Shown one piece after another: positions 6,922 through 14,412 of a DNA stretch of 19,879 nt. How positions within the stretch are numbered: position 1 is the first letter of the stretch; each line of letters starts with the position of its first letter. The stretch lies in NCBI GenBank assembly GCA_937127195.1, contig CAKZLT010000176.1, positions 1 to 19,879 of the forward strand. Reading direction: 5' to 3'. The notes below the pieces were generated by a model, which saw only the letters and a list, made by a program, of their open reading frames with translations, was not told the origin of the DNA and searched no databases. A program made the translations under genes and the position numbers. This DNA is from an uncultured Saprospiraceae bacterium (lineage in GTDB: Bacteria; Bacteroidota; Bacteroidia; Chitinophagales; Saprospiraceae).

Positions 6922-8031
6922 ATGAAAATAGGCTTTGACGCAAAACGTATCTTTCAGAATGCAACAGGCTTGGGTAATTATAGCCGAACATTGGTTCGAA
7001 ATCTGAATAAATTCCATAGACAATACGACCTTCATTTGTTCACTCCAAAGGTAAAAGACAATGAATGGGCTGCCGATTTTCAACGAAAATATACCACTCA
7101 CACAGCCACTTTCAAACCTGCTACTCTTTGGAGAACCTTCCGAATGACCAAAGATATTGACCGCAACGAAATTGATATTTATCACGGATTGACACACGAA
7201 CTCCCCTTTGGTATTCATCGCTCAAAGGTTAAAAGTATCGTTACCGTTCATGATTTAATTTTTAAAATTTATCCGCATCAATACAAACCGATTGACCGAA
7301 AAATCTATGATTGGAAACTAAAATATGCTTGTAAAGCTGCCGATAAAATTCTCGCCATCAGCGAACACACCAAACGAGATATTATCAAATATTACGGCAC
7401 TTCGCCCGATAAGATAGAAGTGATTCACCAATCATGTAGCGATGATTTTTTTAATAAAAAAAGCGAAACGGAAATTCAAGAGATCTCAAAAAATCATCAA
7501 CTTCCCAAGGAGTATTTATTATATGTAGGTTCAATTATCGAACGTAAAAATCTACTCACGCTCGTCAAATCCTTACCATTATTAGAACATAAAATGCCTT
7601 TGGTCGTCATTGGAGGTGGTAAAGAATACAAGAATTTAGTCTTAAAATACATCCAAGAAAATCAACTTCAAAAACAAGTTATTTTTCTTAAAAATGTGGC
7701 TAATGAAGATTTGCCCGCCATTTATCAAAAGGCAAAAGTCTTTGTTTATCCATCTTTGTACGAAGGATTTGGTATTCCGATTATTGAAGCTATTTTTAGT
7801 CAAACGCCCGTTGTTACTACCCGAGAATCCGCTTTACCAGAAGCGGCAGGTGAGTTTTCTTATTATATAAAAGGCACAGATGCCAACGAACTCGCCCAAA
7901 CTATCAACGGCATTTTAAATAATAAAACGGAAACAGAAGAACGAATTACTAAAAGCTTGAAATACGCGGAACAGCACTTTTTACCTGTTGTTACTGCTCA
8001 AAAGTTGCATCAATTGTATCTTTCTGTTTAA
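6922..8031 (+). CDS. Glycosyltransferase family 4 (GT-B fold)
   Basis: 369 aa, no signal peptide: a cytoplasmic or membrane-associated retaining glycosyltransferase that moves a sugar from an activated donor to an acceptor. The N-terminal acceptor domain begins MKIGFDAKRIFQNATGLGNY with the glycine loop at 16-19. DLIF and the AISEHTKRDI segment (145-154) mark the domain core and hinge. The donor domain (about 196-369) opens with YLLYVGSIIERKNL, where the Arg/Lys should contact the nucleotide-sugar phosphates. It carries the E-x7-E motif EGFGIPIIE (Glu281, Glu289) in YPSLYEGFGIPIIEA. The length is normal for GT4. Donor and acceptor cannot be read from sequence. It stands alone rather than in a glycan cluster, although rfbD begins at the far end of the window. 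Confidence 0.93.
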   Translation: MKIGFDAKRIFQNATGLGNYSRTLVRNLNKFHRQYDLHLFTPKVKDNEWAADFQRKYTTHTATFKPATLWRTFRMTKDIDRNEIDIYHGLTHELPFGIHRSKVKSIVTVHDLIFKIYPHQYKPIDRKIYDWKLKYACKAADKILAISEHTKRDIIKYYGTSPDKIEVIHQSCSDDFFNKKSETEIQEISKNHQLPKEYLLYVGSIIERKNLLTLVKSLPLLEHKMPLVVIGGGKEYKNLVLKYIQENQLQKQVIFLKNVANEDLPAIYQKAKVFVYPSLYEGFGIPIIEAIFSQTPVVTTRESALPEAAGEFSYYIKGTDANELAQTINGILNNKTETEERITKSLKYAEQHFLPVVTAQKLHQLYLSV

Positions 8032-8038
8032 AGTTAAT

Positions 8039-8113
8039 GTAGCGCGACGAGCTTCGTCGCCCGTCTATTAAAAGCGACTTTTGTTAGTGTGGCGACGAAG
8101 CTCGTCGCGCTAC
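8039..8113. repeat. Perfect 23-bp inverted repeat (REP-like palindrome)
   Basis: The arms at 8039-8061 (GTAGCGCGACGAGCTTCGTC plus GCC) and 8091-8113 are exact reverse complements with a 29-bp spacer. Each arm also folds on itself (GCGACGA, GCT, TCGTCGC). The arms are far more GC-rich than the surroundings. It starts 8 bp after the glycosyltransferase stop. No associated transposase in the window. Confidence 0.85.
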
Positions 8114-8152
8114 TGACATCAAGCAGTTTTTGATACACTGTATTAGTTTCAA

Positions 8153-8237
8153 AGATTTTCCAAGTCTCAAAGACTTTGCAAATCTACCTCTACATGATGA
8201 ATTGACTTTGCAAAGTTTCTAAAACTTGGTAAATTTT
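8153..8237. repeat. Imperfect inverted repeat of about 30 bp
   Basis: 8153-8182 (contains CCAAGTCTCAAAGACTTTGC) pairs imperfectly with 8207-8237 (contains GCAAAGTTTCTAAAACTTGG); the inner 12 bases GACTTTGCAAA/TTTGCAAAGTT match best. It follows the REP-like palindrome in the spacer after the glycosyltransferase. Confidence 0.55.
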
Positions 8238-8240
8238 TAG

Positions 8241-8390
8241 GTTACCCACAATAAATCTTGTAAAACCATTTTTTTTATAAAAAGTCAATTAACTCTTGAT
8301 TATTGGCAGGGCTTATACAATTACGACAGAAAAGACGAAACAGGCAGTTTTCCATTAAAAGGTTTTATAAAAATTAACTTTAATGAATAA
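8241..8390 (+). pseudogene. Possible gene fragment without a start codon
   Basis: An open frame with no Met runs from the stop at 8238 to a TAA at 8388-8390. Its second half reads like real protein: LDYWQGLYNYDRKDETGSFP, then LKGFIKINFNE. The W-x-G-x-Y-x-Y pattern resembles the opening strand of small beta-sheet domains, but I cannot name a family. It overlaps the first 8 bases of the next ORF. It could be a relic cut off by the repeats at 8039-8237, or chance. The near-palindrome at 8269-8283 lies inside it. Confidence 0.3.
8269..8283. repeat. T8-A-T-A5 near-copy of the recurrent palindrome
   Basis: Eight T, ATA core, five A in total on the right side: a 12-bp perfect palindrome at 8272-8283 that departs from the exact 16-mer only at the right end. 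Confidence 0.6.
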
Positions 8391-8691
8391 TCAATATATC
8401 CTTCAAATTAAGTCCATTATTTCAGAAATTGAAAAAACCAATGAACTGTTGAAAAACTTCATAGGAAGTACTGATATTGTAGATATTACAATGAATAAGC
8501 AAATAAATAGAAAAAAAACAAAGTTATTTAAAGAACTTTTGACTGTTCTGATTTCTTCAAATCTCAGTATCAGTAGTTATGAAAATTTATATAAAAAAAT
8601 TATTACTTTTTTAAAAAATAATGAAGAGCAAACTATTGTTTCTTATGATTTTAAAAAAAATATCCAAAAAGCGGAGACTTTGATTACCTAA
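8383..8691 (+). CDS. Hypothetical small protein
   Basis: 102 aa starting MNNQYILQIKSIISEIEKTN. The composition (Lys, Ile, Asn, Glu, Leu) and heptad-like spacing of hydrophobics predict a mostly helical soluble protein. There is no signal peptide, membrane segment or family motif I recognise. It starts inside the end of the gene fragment at 8241-8390 (ATGAATAA overlap), and no promoter box is evident. Codon use is like the AT-rich accessory parts of the window. It may be a genuine accessory gene or a fortuitous ORF; length and clean protein-like composition slightly favour a gene. Confidence 0.45.
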   Translation: MNNQYILQIKSIISEIEKTNELLKNFIGSTDIVDITMNKQINRKKTKLFKELLTVLISSNLSISSYENLYKKIITFLKNNEEQTIVSYDFKKNIQKAETLIT

Positions 8692-8777
8692 TCAAAGATT
8701 CCTATAATCCTCATTAATATCCTTGAACCGACTAACTTATTTTCAATAATCACCAACTTTATCCGTTCAAATCGTTC

Positions 8778-8785
8778 TACCTTTG
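8778..8785 (+). promoter_or_regulatory. -7 box of the large outer-membrane protein gene
   Basis: TACCTTTG matches TAnnTTTG and lies 13 bp before the ATG at 8799, so the transcript would be nearly leaderless. ACTTT at 8756-8760 sits near the -33 position but is a poor match. Confidence 0.55.
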
Positions 8786-8798
8786 TATTCAGAACTTT

Positions 8799-11700
8799 AT
8801 GAAGCGATTTTTTCTTATAAATATCATCACATTTCTACTGTGTTCCAATCTTTTTGGGCAAGCAGATACCGCTTTGTCCAATATCAGAACGAGAACCCTA
8901 TTGAATGTAAACGCTAATATCGGAGATATTTTAGCCGTCGATTCCTTGACTATTTTGCCTAATTCAGTCATTGTTTTTGATAAAATGAATGACCGCCAAC
9001 TACCAAGCAATTTTTACAGAATAGACAATAATATTATTATCTGGCAACAGACTTTTCAATCTGCTGCACTCCAGATCAAATATCGAATATTGCCCTTTAA
9101 CTTATCCGAAATCAATTACCTAAAAGATACCACTTGGATTAGTAAAAAGATTGACGGTCGAATAGTTGGCGGCAATTACCAATACAACCCAAATACCAGC
9201 AATTCAAGCCCTTTTGCGGTCAATGGCTTGAATTATAATGGCACCTATTCGCGCGGAATTGCTTTCGGAAATAATCAAGATGCGACATTTAATTCTAATT
9301 TTAATCTTCAAATGTCGGGTAATCTCGGCGATGGAATTGAGGTGGTTGCTGCCATTTCTGATAATAATATTCCCATTCAACCGCAAGGAAATACCCAGCA
9401 ATTACAGGATTTTGATAAGATTTTTATACAAATAAAAAAAGGTAAAACGGCACTCACCGCAGGCGATTACGAATTGCGTCGCCCGAATAGTTATTTTATG
9501 AATTATTATAAAAAACTACAAGGCGCGACCTTTGAAAACACCTTTGAACTCGGCAAAAATAAATTTCTATCCTCCAAAGGAAGTTTTGCAATTGCGCGCG
9601 GAAAATTTGCCAGAAATACAATTACGGCACTCGAAGGAAATCAAGGGCCGTATCGATTGAGAGGTAATAATGGCGAACGATTCATTATCATTTTGGCAGG
9701 AACGGAGCGCGTTTTTATTGATGGCGTTTTGATGACGCGCGGACAAAACAAGGATTATATTGTCGATTATAATCGTGGTGAAGTGACTTTTACGCCCAAT
9801 CAATTGATTACAAAAGACAAACGAATCACGGTCGAATTTGAATACAATGACCAGAATTTTAACCGAACTTTATACGCAATTAACGAAAGTTATCAACACA
9901 ACGAAAAGCTATCTTTTAACTTTAATTTGTATTCCGAGCAAGATGGGCGAACCTCAACGAGCGAGCGAGAACTTTCAGAAGCGCAACAAGAAACTTTCAG
10001 AAATATCCCCGATGATGTTGGTGTTGGCTTTGCTTCTGGGCTAGATAGTATCGGTTTTACAACTGACCAAATCCTGTATAAATTGATGGATACGGTTGTC
10101 AATAGCATCGTTTATGACTCTGTTTTGGTATATTCTACCCATCCAGATAGTGCGATTCATAGCGTTCGATTTTCGGAAGTTGGTGAAGGAAATGGCGATT
10201 ATATTCGCTTACAATCGGCTGCTAATGGAACTGTTTTAGGTTGGATTGCTCCTGACCCAAATACAGGCGAAAAGCGTGGAAGTTTCGCGCCTTTGATTCA
10301 ATTGACTGCACCTGTTCAGCAACAACTATATACTTTAGGAGCAAATTATCAAATCAACAAAACCTCCAAAATTCAAACAGAAATAGCTTTGAGTTATCGC
10401 GATTTAAATCGTTTTGCTGATGTAAATTCCCAAAACAACATGGGTTATGCAGGCAAAATCATTTATGAAAATGAAAAAACGATTAGCAAAAAAAAGGGGA
10501 TTGTATTAAAAGCAAGTGCAGATTATGAATTTACGCAACGAAATTTTCAGGCGTTGAATCCTTTCCGACCACGAGAATTCACAAGAGATTGGAATGTCGA
10601 AACCGACGAATCAGCTAATCAACACATCGCAAAAGCAGGTTTGGCACTTTCTAAAAAAAATCTAGGTGCGATTCGTTACGAATTTAGCACTTATCTTCAA
10701 GGTCAAATTTATACAGGTTTGAAGCACTTCGGAGCATTGAATTTGAATAAAAATGGTTGGCTGATTAACGCGGAAGGTAATTTTTTAAATACCAACAACT
10801 TAATAGAAGCCACTAATTTCTCACGACCAAAAGCCAAAATAGAAAAAACATTTACAATAAATGATAGTTCTAAAACAGCAAAAAAAAGAACATTTAAACT
10901 TGGCGTTTATGGAGAACGAGAACGCAATCAACGTAATTTGTCGGCTGTGGATTCGCTAGAAAGCACCAGTTTTTATTATGATTTGGTACGCGCTTATAGT
11001 GATTTTTCTTTTTCTAAAAATGCTAATATCAAAGCCAACTATCAGCGTCGATACGATTATTTACCACAAGGAAATACTTTCAACACTTTGACGGTAGCCG
11101 ACGAAATCAATGTCAATGGTAATTATAATTTTAAAAATAGACAACGATTAAGTTTCAACTTAACCTATCGAACGCTCGCCGTTGAGCAACCCGAAGCGAC
11201 GACTATTGAACCACAAGAAACCTATCTCGGTCGCGTTGATTACAACTTGACTTTGCCCAAAGGTTGGTTGCGCTACAATGCCAATTATCAAATTGGTTCG
11301 GGACAAGAACAGCGCGTTCAATATAATTATTTACAAGTTGATGTTGGTCAAGGTTTTTATACTTGGATTGATAGAAATGGGGACGAAGTGAAACAATTAG
11401 ATGAGTTTGAGGTTGCCATTTTTCAAGATCAAGCTGACCATATTCGCGTTGTCACTTTCACGGATGATTACATTCGCACCAATCAAGTTCAGTTTAATCA
11501 GAGTTTATCGGTATCTCCTCGCGCATTTTGGCGAAAGCCTAAAAAACGTTATCAAAAAGGGTTGGCGAGATTTTCATTACAATCTAATTGGCAGATTTTG
11601 AGGAAAGTCCGAGAGGTTGAAGACATTTCTCCGTGGAATCCTTTTCAATTACAAATCGCTGATTCTGCCTTGGTTTCGGTAACTTCTAACATTCGGAATA

Positions 11701-12326
11701 GCTTGTATTTTAATAGAACCAGCCAAAAAATTCGCGCAGAAATCGGAATGTTGAGTAATCAAAGTCGTTTGGTTTTAACAACAGGCTATGAAGACCGTCA
11801 GCGCGATGAGCAATTTTTGAATATTTTGTGGAATATTACACGCCAAATTTCAACCAAATTGAATGGTACTTTAGGTAAAAACATCAATGATTCTGAGTTT
11901 TTTAATACTCGCGATTATGATATTCAATTTTATAAAATAGAACCCGAATTGGTTATTCAGTACAAAACAACTTTCCGCGCAAACCTTAAATATAAGTTTC
12001 AAAATAGTAAAAATAGTATCATAGACTTTGAAGAAAGCGCGACTTTTCATGATATTAGTACCGAACTCACTTACCGCCAAAAAGCTAAATCTGCTATTGC
12101 CTTGACCTTTTCGTATGCACAAGTTGACTTCACAGGCGAGGCAAATACGCCTTTGCAATTTGCGATGCTACAAGGCTTACAAAATGGTCAAAATTTCCTT
12201 TGGAACTTAACTTATCGCCGAACTTTAATGAAAAACTTAGAGATTGATTTGACTTATGAAGGACGAAAAACGGGTGAAATTCGAGTGGTTCATACAGGGC
12301 GAGCTGGTGTTCGAGCGGTGTTTTAA
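8799..12326 (+). CDS. Large outer-membrane beta-barrel protein, uncharacterised Bacteroidota family
   Basis: 1175 aa with signal peptide MKRFFLINIITFLLCSNLFG (about 20 residues). The N-terminal third contains conserved-looking blocks: a NGLNYNGTYSRGIAFGNNQD segment near 140-160, TAGDYELRRPNSYFMNYYKK near 220, and TERVFIDGVLMTRGQNKDYI followed by VDYNRGEVTFTPNQLITKD near 300-340. The remaining two thirds is a long run of alternating strand-like segments with aromatic belts, and the protein ends in Phe (GRAGVRAVF), as outer-membrane barrels do. I see no TonB box or plug with certainty. The DYxxGEVTF block recalls modules of very large Bacteroidota surface translocon proteins such as SprA, but the length is half and I do not claim homology. 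The gene ends about 100 bp before the methylase gene and is probably transcribed alone. Confidence 0.82.
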   Translation: MKRFFLINIITFLLCSNLFGQADTALSNIRTRTLLNVNANIGDILAVDSLTILPNSVIVFDKMNDRQLPSNFYRIDNNIIIWQQTFQSAALQIKYRILPFNLSEINYLKDTTWISKKIDGRIVGGNYQYNPNTSNSSPFAVNGLNYNGTYSRGIAFGNNQDATFNSNFNLQMSGNLGDGIEVVAAISDNNIPIQPQGNTQQLQDFDKIFIQIKKGKTALTAGDYELRRPNSYFMNYYKKLQGATFENTFELGKNKFLSSKGSFAIARGKFARNTITALEGNQGPYRLRGNNGERFIIILAGTERVFIDGVLMTRGQNKDYIVDYNRGEVTFTPNQLITKDKRITVEFEYNDQNFNRTLYAINESYQHNEKLSFNFNLYSEQDGRTSTSERELSEAQQETFRNIPDDVGVGFASGLDSIGFTTDQILYKLMDTVVNSIVYDSVLVYSTHPDSAIHSVRFSEVGEGNGDYIRLQSAANGTVLGWIAPDPNTGEKRGSFAPLIQLTAPVQQQLYTLGANYQINKTSKIQTEIALSYRDLNRFADVNSQNNMGYAGKIIYENEKTISKKKGIVLKASADYEFTQRNFQALNPFRPREFTRDWNVETDESANQHIAKAGLALSKKNLGAIRYEFSTYLQGQIYTGLKHFGALNLNKNGWLINAEGNFLNTNNLIEATNFSRPKAKIEKTFTINDSSKTAKKRTFKLGVYGERERNQRNLSAVDSLESTSFYYDLVRAYSDFSFSKNANIKANYQRRYDYLPQGNTFNTLTVADEINVNGNYNFKNRQRLSFNLTYRTLAVEQPEATTIEPQETYLGRVDYNLTLPKGWLRYNANYQIGSGQEQRVQYNYLQVDVGQGFYTWIDRNGDEVKQLDEFEVAIFQDQADHIRVVTFTDDYIRTNQVQFNQSLSVSPRAFWRKPKKRYQKGLARFSLQSNWQILRKVREVEDISPWNPFQLQIADSALVSVTSNIRNSLYFNRTSQKIRAEIGMLSNQSRLVLTTGYEDRQRDEQFLNILWNITRQISTKLNGTLGKNINDSEFFNTRDYDIQFYKIEPELVIQYKTTFRANLKYKFQNSKNSIIDFEESATFHDISTELTYRQKAKSAIALTFSYAQVDFTGEANTPLQFAMLQGLQNGQNFLWNLTYRRTLMKNLEIDLTYEGRKTGEIRVVHTGRAGVRAVF

Positions 12327-12384
12327 TTTGCTATAAAAATGTGTAAAAAACATAAAGCAACTCATTCAATAATACTATTTCAAA

Positions 12385-12401
12385 TACTTTTGATAAATTT
12401 G
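12385..12401 (+). promoter_or_regulatory. Tandem -7-like boxes upstream of the restriction-modification genes
   Basis: TACTTTTG (12385-12392) and TAAATTTG (12394-12401) both fit TAnnTTTG and lie 23-39 bp before the methylase ATG. Neither has a clear -33 TTTG. They could give two start sites for the methylase-nuclease transcript. No separate promoter or controller gene for the nuclease is visible. Confidence 0.35.
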
Positions 12402-12423
12402 TTAATATAACAAACAATAAAAT

Positions 12424-13488
12424 ATGAAAGTAGTCTCATTTTTCGCAGGTGCAGGAGGATTAGACCTTGGCTTTGAGAAGGCAGGGTTTGACGTGGTTTG
12501 GGCAAATGAATATGATAAAGAAATCTGGGAAACTTATGAAAAAAACCATCTAAACACCGTTCTGGATAGGCGAAGTATCACAAAAATAGAAGCTGATGAA
12601 GTGCCTGATTGTGACGGAATTATTGGTGGGCCGCCTTGCCAAAGTTGGAGTGCGGCAGGAGCATTGAGAGGGATTCAGGATAAAAGAGGACAATTGTTTT
12701 TTGATTTTATTAGAATCTTAGAAGCTAAAAAACCTAAGTTCTTTCTTGCTGAAAATGTAAGCGGAATGCTTTCTGCTAGACATGGTGACGCTTTGAAAAA
12801 CATTAAAGAAATGTTCAAAAATGCAGGAACAGGCTATGAACTTTCTTTTAAATTATTAAATGCGGCTGATTATAATGTCCCGCAAGATAGAAAAAGGGTT
12901 TTCTTTATTGGCGTTCGTAAAGATTTGGGTGTTAAATTTCAGTTTCCAGAATTGAAATATGATAAAATCCAGCTAGAAGAAGTTATTACAGATTTGAAAA
13001 ACAATGCCATTCCTGCAAAAGAAAAGAATTATTCTAATGAAAAAGAATGCCTCATTCCTAACCATGAATATATGATTGGCGGGTTTTCGACGATGTATAT
13101 GTCAAGGAATAGAGTAAGAAGTTGGGACGAACAATCGTTCACGATACAAGCAGGCGGAAGACACGCACCTATTCATCCTCAAGCTCCAAAAATGAAACTG
13201 ATTGAGCAAAACAAAAGAGTTTTTGTGCCTGGGAAAGAGGAATTATATAGAAGATTAAGTGTGAGAGAATGTGCCAGAATTCAGACTTTTCCAGACGATT
13301 TTATATTTTTTTATAAAAAAATAGCCGCAGGATACAAGATGATAGGGAATGCTGTGCCTGTTAATTTGGCTTATTTTTTAGCAGAAAACATTAAATATCA
13401 AATAGAAAATAATGGTAAAATTAAAGAAGAAACGCACCACAAACAATTAGATTTGTCCTCAAAAACAACACAAATTCAACTTGTATGA
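12424..13488 (+). CDS. Type II DNA (cytosine-5) methyltransferase, HaeIII/NgoPII-like (predicted GGCC)
   Basis: 354 aa. All m5C methylase motifs are present in order: I FFAGAGGLDLGF (SAM binding, 6-17), IV GGPPCQSWS with catalytic Cys72, VI AENV (109-112), VIII QDRKRVFFIGV (154-164), the target-recognition region (about 180-275, including MSRNRVRSWDEQSFTIQAGG and HPQAP), IX RLSVRECARIQTFPDDF, and X GNAVPVNLA (309-317). Likeness to M.HaeIII and M.NgoPII extends into the recognition region, so GGCC is the predicted target, methylated at C5 of a cytosine to protect host DNA. That specificity is inferred from remembered sequences. It overlaps the nuclease gene by 4 bp (ATGA), so the two are probably translationally coupled. 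A T7-A-T-A7 palindrome encodes FFYKK between motifs IX and X. Confidence 0.95.
   Translation: MKVVSFFAGAGGLDLGFEKAGFDVVWANEYDKEIWETYEKNHLNTVLDRRSITKIEADEVPDCDGIIGGPPCQSWSAAGALRGIQDKRGQLFFDFIRILEAKKPKFFLAENVSGMLSARHGDALKNIKEMFKNAGTGYELSFKLLNAADYNVPQDRKRVFFIGVRKDLGVKFQFPELKYDKIQLEEVITDLKNNAIPAKEKNYSNEKECLIPNHEYMIGGFSTMYMSRNRVRSWDEQSFTIQAGGRHAPIHPQAPKMKLIEQNKRVFVPGKEELYRRLSVRECARIQTFPDDFIFFYKKIAAGYKMIGNAVPVNLAYFLAENIKYQIENNGKIKEETHHKQLDLSSKTTQIQLV
13306..13321. repeat. T7-A-T-A7 perfect palindrome, copy 3 (inside the methylase gene)
   Basis: Exact 16-bp copy within coding sequence, read TTT-TTT-TAT-AAA-AAA to give FFYKK at residues 295-299, in the loop between motifs IX and X where related methylases vary. 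Confidence 0.85.
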
Positions 13489-14330
13489 CCAATATTTTAA
13501 ATGCTATTTATAATATTTCAAAACTGAATAATCTTGAAGTAGAAGAAATCAAAGGAGGAGGTAACCGAATGGTGAATCTCGGAGAAGGTTTAGAAATTTT
13601 TGTAAAAAATGCTTTTGCGGGTACTTATGAAGACCTTGATAAAAAAGCTAAAATAGCAAAATTCAGTGATGTCTTTTCTTATGAAGGTAGTAAACGAACG
13701 CCACCAGATTTGATGCTAAAAGGAGGAGATGCCATCGAAGTAAAGAAGGTTGAAACACTTACTTCTGAACTTCAGTTGAATAGTTCTTATCCTAAAAATA
13801 AATTATTTTCTGATAGTAAACTAATCAATAACCATTGTCGTACTTGTGAAGATTGGAGAGAAAAAGACATTATTTATACGATTGGTCATGTATTGAAAAA
13901 AAGCAAAAAATTGTCTTCAATTTGGTTTGTTTATGGTTCATTATATGCTGCTGATCCTTCAACTTACACTTCACTAAAACACACATTGACAGAAAGCCTT
14001 GAAAATACTAATAACATTAATTTCTCTCCTACCAACGAAATTGGAAGGGTAAATTATGTAGATCCCTTGCGGATAACCAACTTACGCATTCGAGGAATGT
14101 GGCTATTAAAGCCTCCTTTCAAAGCCTTTGATTATGTTCATAGATACTCTAAAGAAGCCAATTTTCAATATATTGCAATTATTCCAAAATCAAAATATTA
14201 TAGTTTTGATGAAGCTAGTAGAAATCAAATTGAACAATTAGAAACGATAAAAATATATGATGATAAAGTCCAAAATCCAAATAATCCAGCTCATTTGATT
14301 GATTGCAAAATCATTCGTTATCAGCGATAA
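13485..14330 (+). CDS. Type II restriction endonuclease, NgoPII-like (predicted GGCC)
   Basis: 281 aa. It resembles R.NgoPII (RE_NgoPII family) along its length: GNRMVNLGEGLEIFVKNAFA near 26-45, FSYEGSKRTPPDLMLKGGDA then IEVKK, LNSSYPKNKLFSDS, CRTCEDWREKDIIYTIGHV, and RVNYVDPLRITNLRIRGMW. PPD (Asp75) followed by EVK (Glu85, Lys87) is a PD-(D/E)xK nuclease core. NgoPII cuts GGCC, matching the specificity predicted for the partner methylase. Start at the ATG overlapping the methylase stop by 4 bp, so expression is tied to prior translation of the methylase. No frameshift or missing catalytic residue: the system looks intact. The transfer of such pairs as two-gene cassettes is well known; the tight fit between chromosomal genes here agrees with that. 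Confidence 0.92.
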   Translation: MTNILNAIYNISKLNNLEVEEIKGGGNRMVNLGEGLEIFVKNAFAGTYEDLDKKAKIAKFSDVFSYEGSKRTPPDLMLKGGDAIEVKKVETLTSELQLNSSYPKNKLFSDSKLINNHCRTCEDWREKDIIYTIGHVLKKSKKLSSIWFVYGSLYAADPSTYTSLKHTLTESLENTNNINFSPTNEIGRVNYVDPLRITNLRIRGMWLLKPPFKAFDYVHRYSKEANFQYIAIIPKSKYYSFDEASRNQIEQLETIKIYDDKVQNPNNPAHLIDCKIIRYQR

Positions 14331-14412
14331 GTCAACAACAAATCAATCTATAATTATCAAAACCTTAGTTATAAACGCTATCCGTAGAATTTTCCACATA
14401 ACCATTATCATA

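Noticed and set aside
6886..7218. 110-codon minus-strand ORF
   Set aside because: Antisense to the start of the glycosyltransferase and its promoter; no recognisable features.
8799..12326. Calling the large outer-membrane protein SprA or a TonB-dependent receptor
   Set aside because: Half the length of SprA, and I could not find a TonB box or a clear plug domain.
12424..14330. A novel multi-gene defence island around the restriction genes
   Set aside because: The flanking genes are an outer-membrane protein and a glycoside-hydrolase-like protein with no defence signature; only the two-gene cassette is supported.
14299..14412. Extended N-terminus of the GHL10 protein
   Set aside because: Would overlap the nuclease gene and put 38 residues before an obvious signal peptide that begins at 14413.
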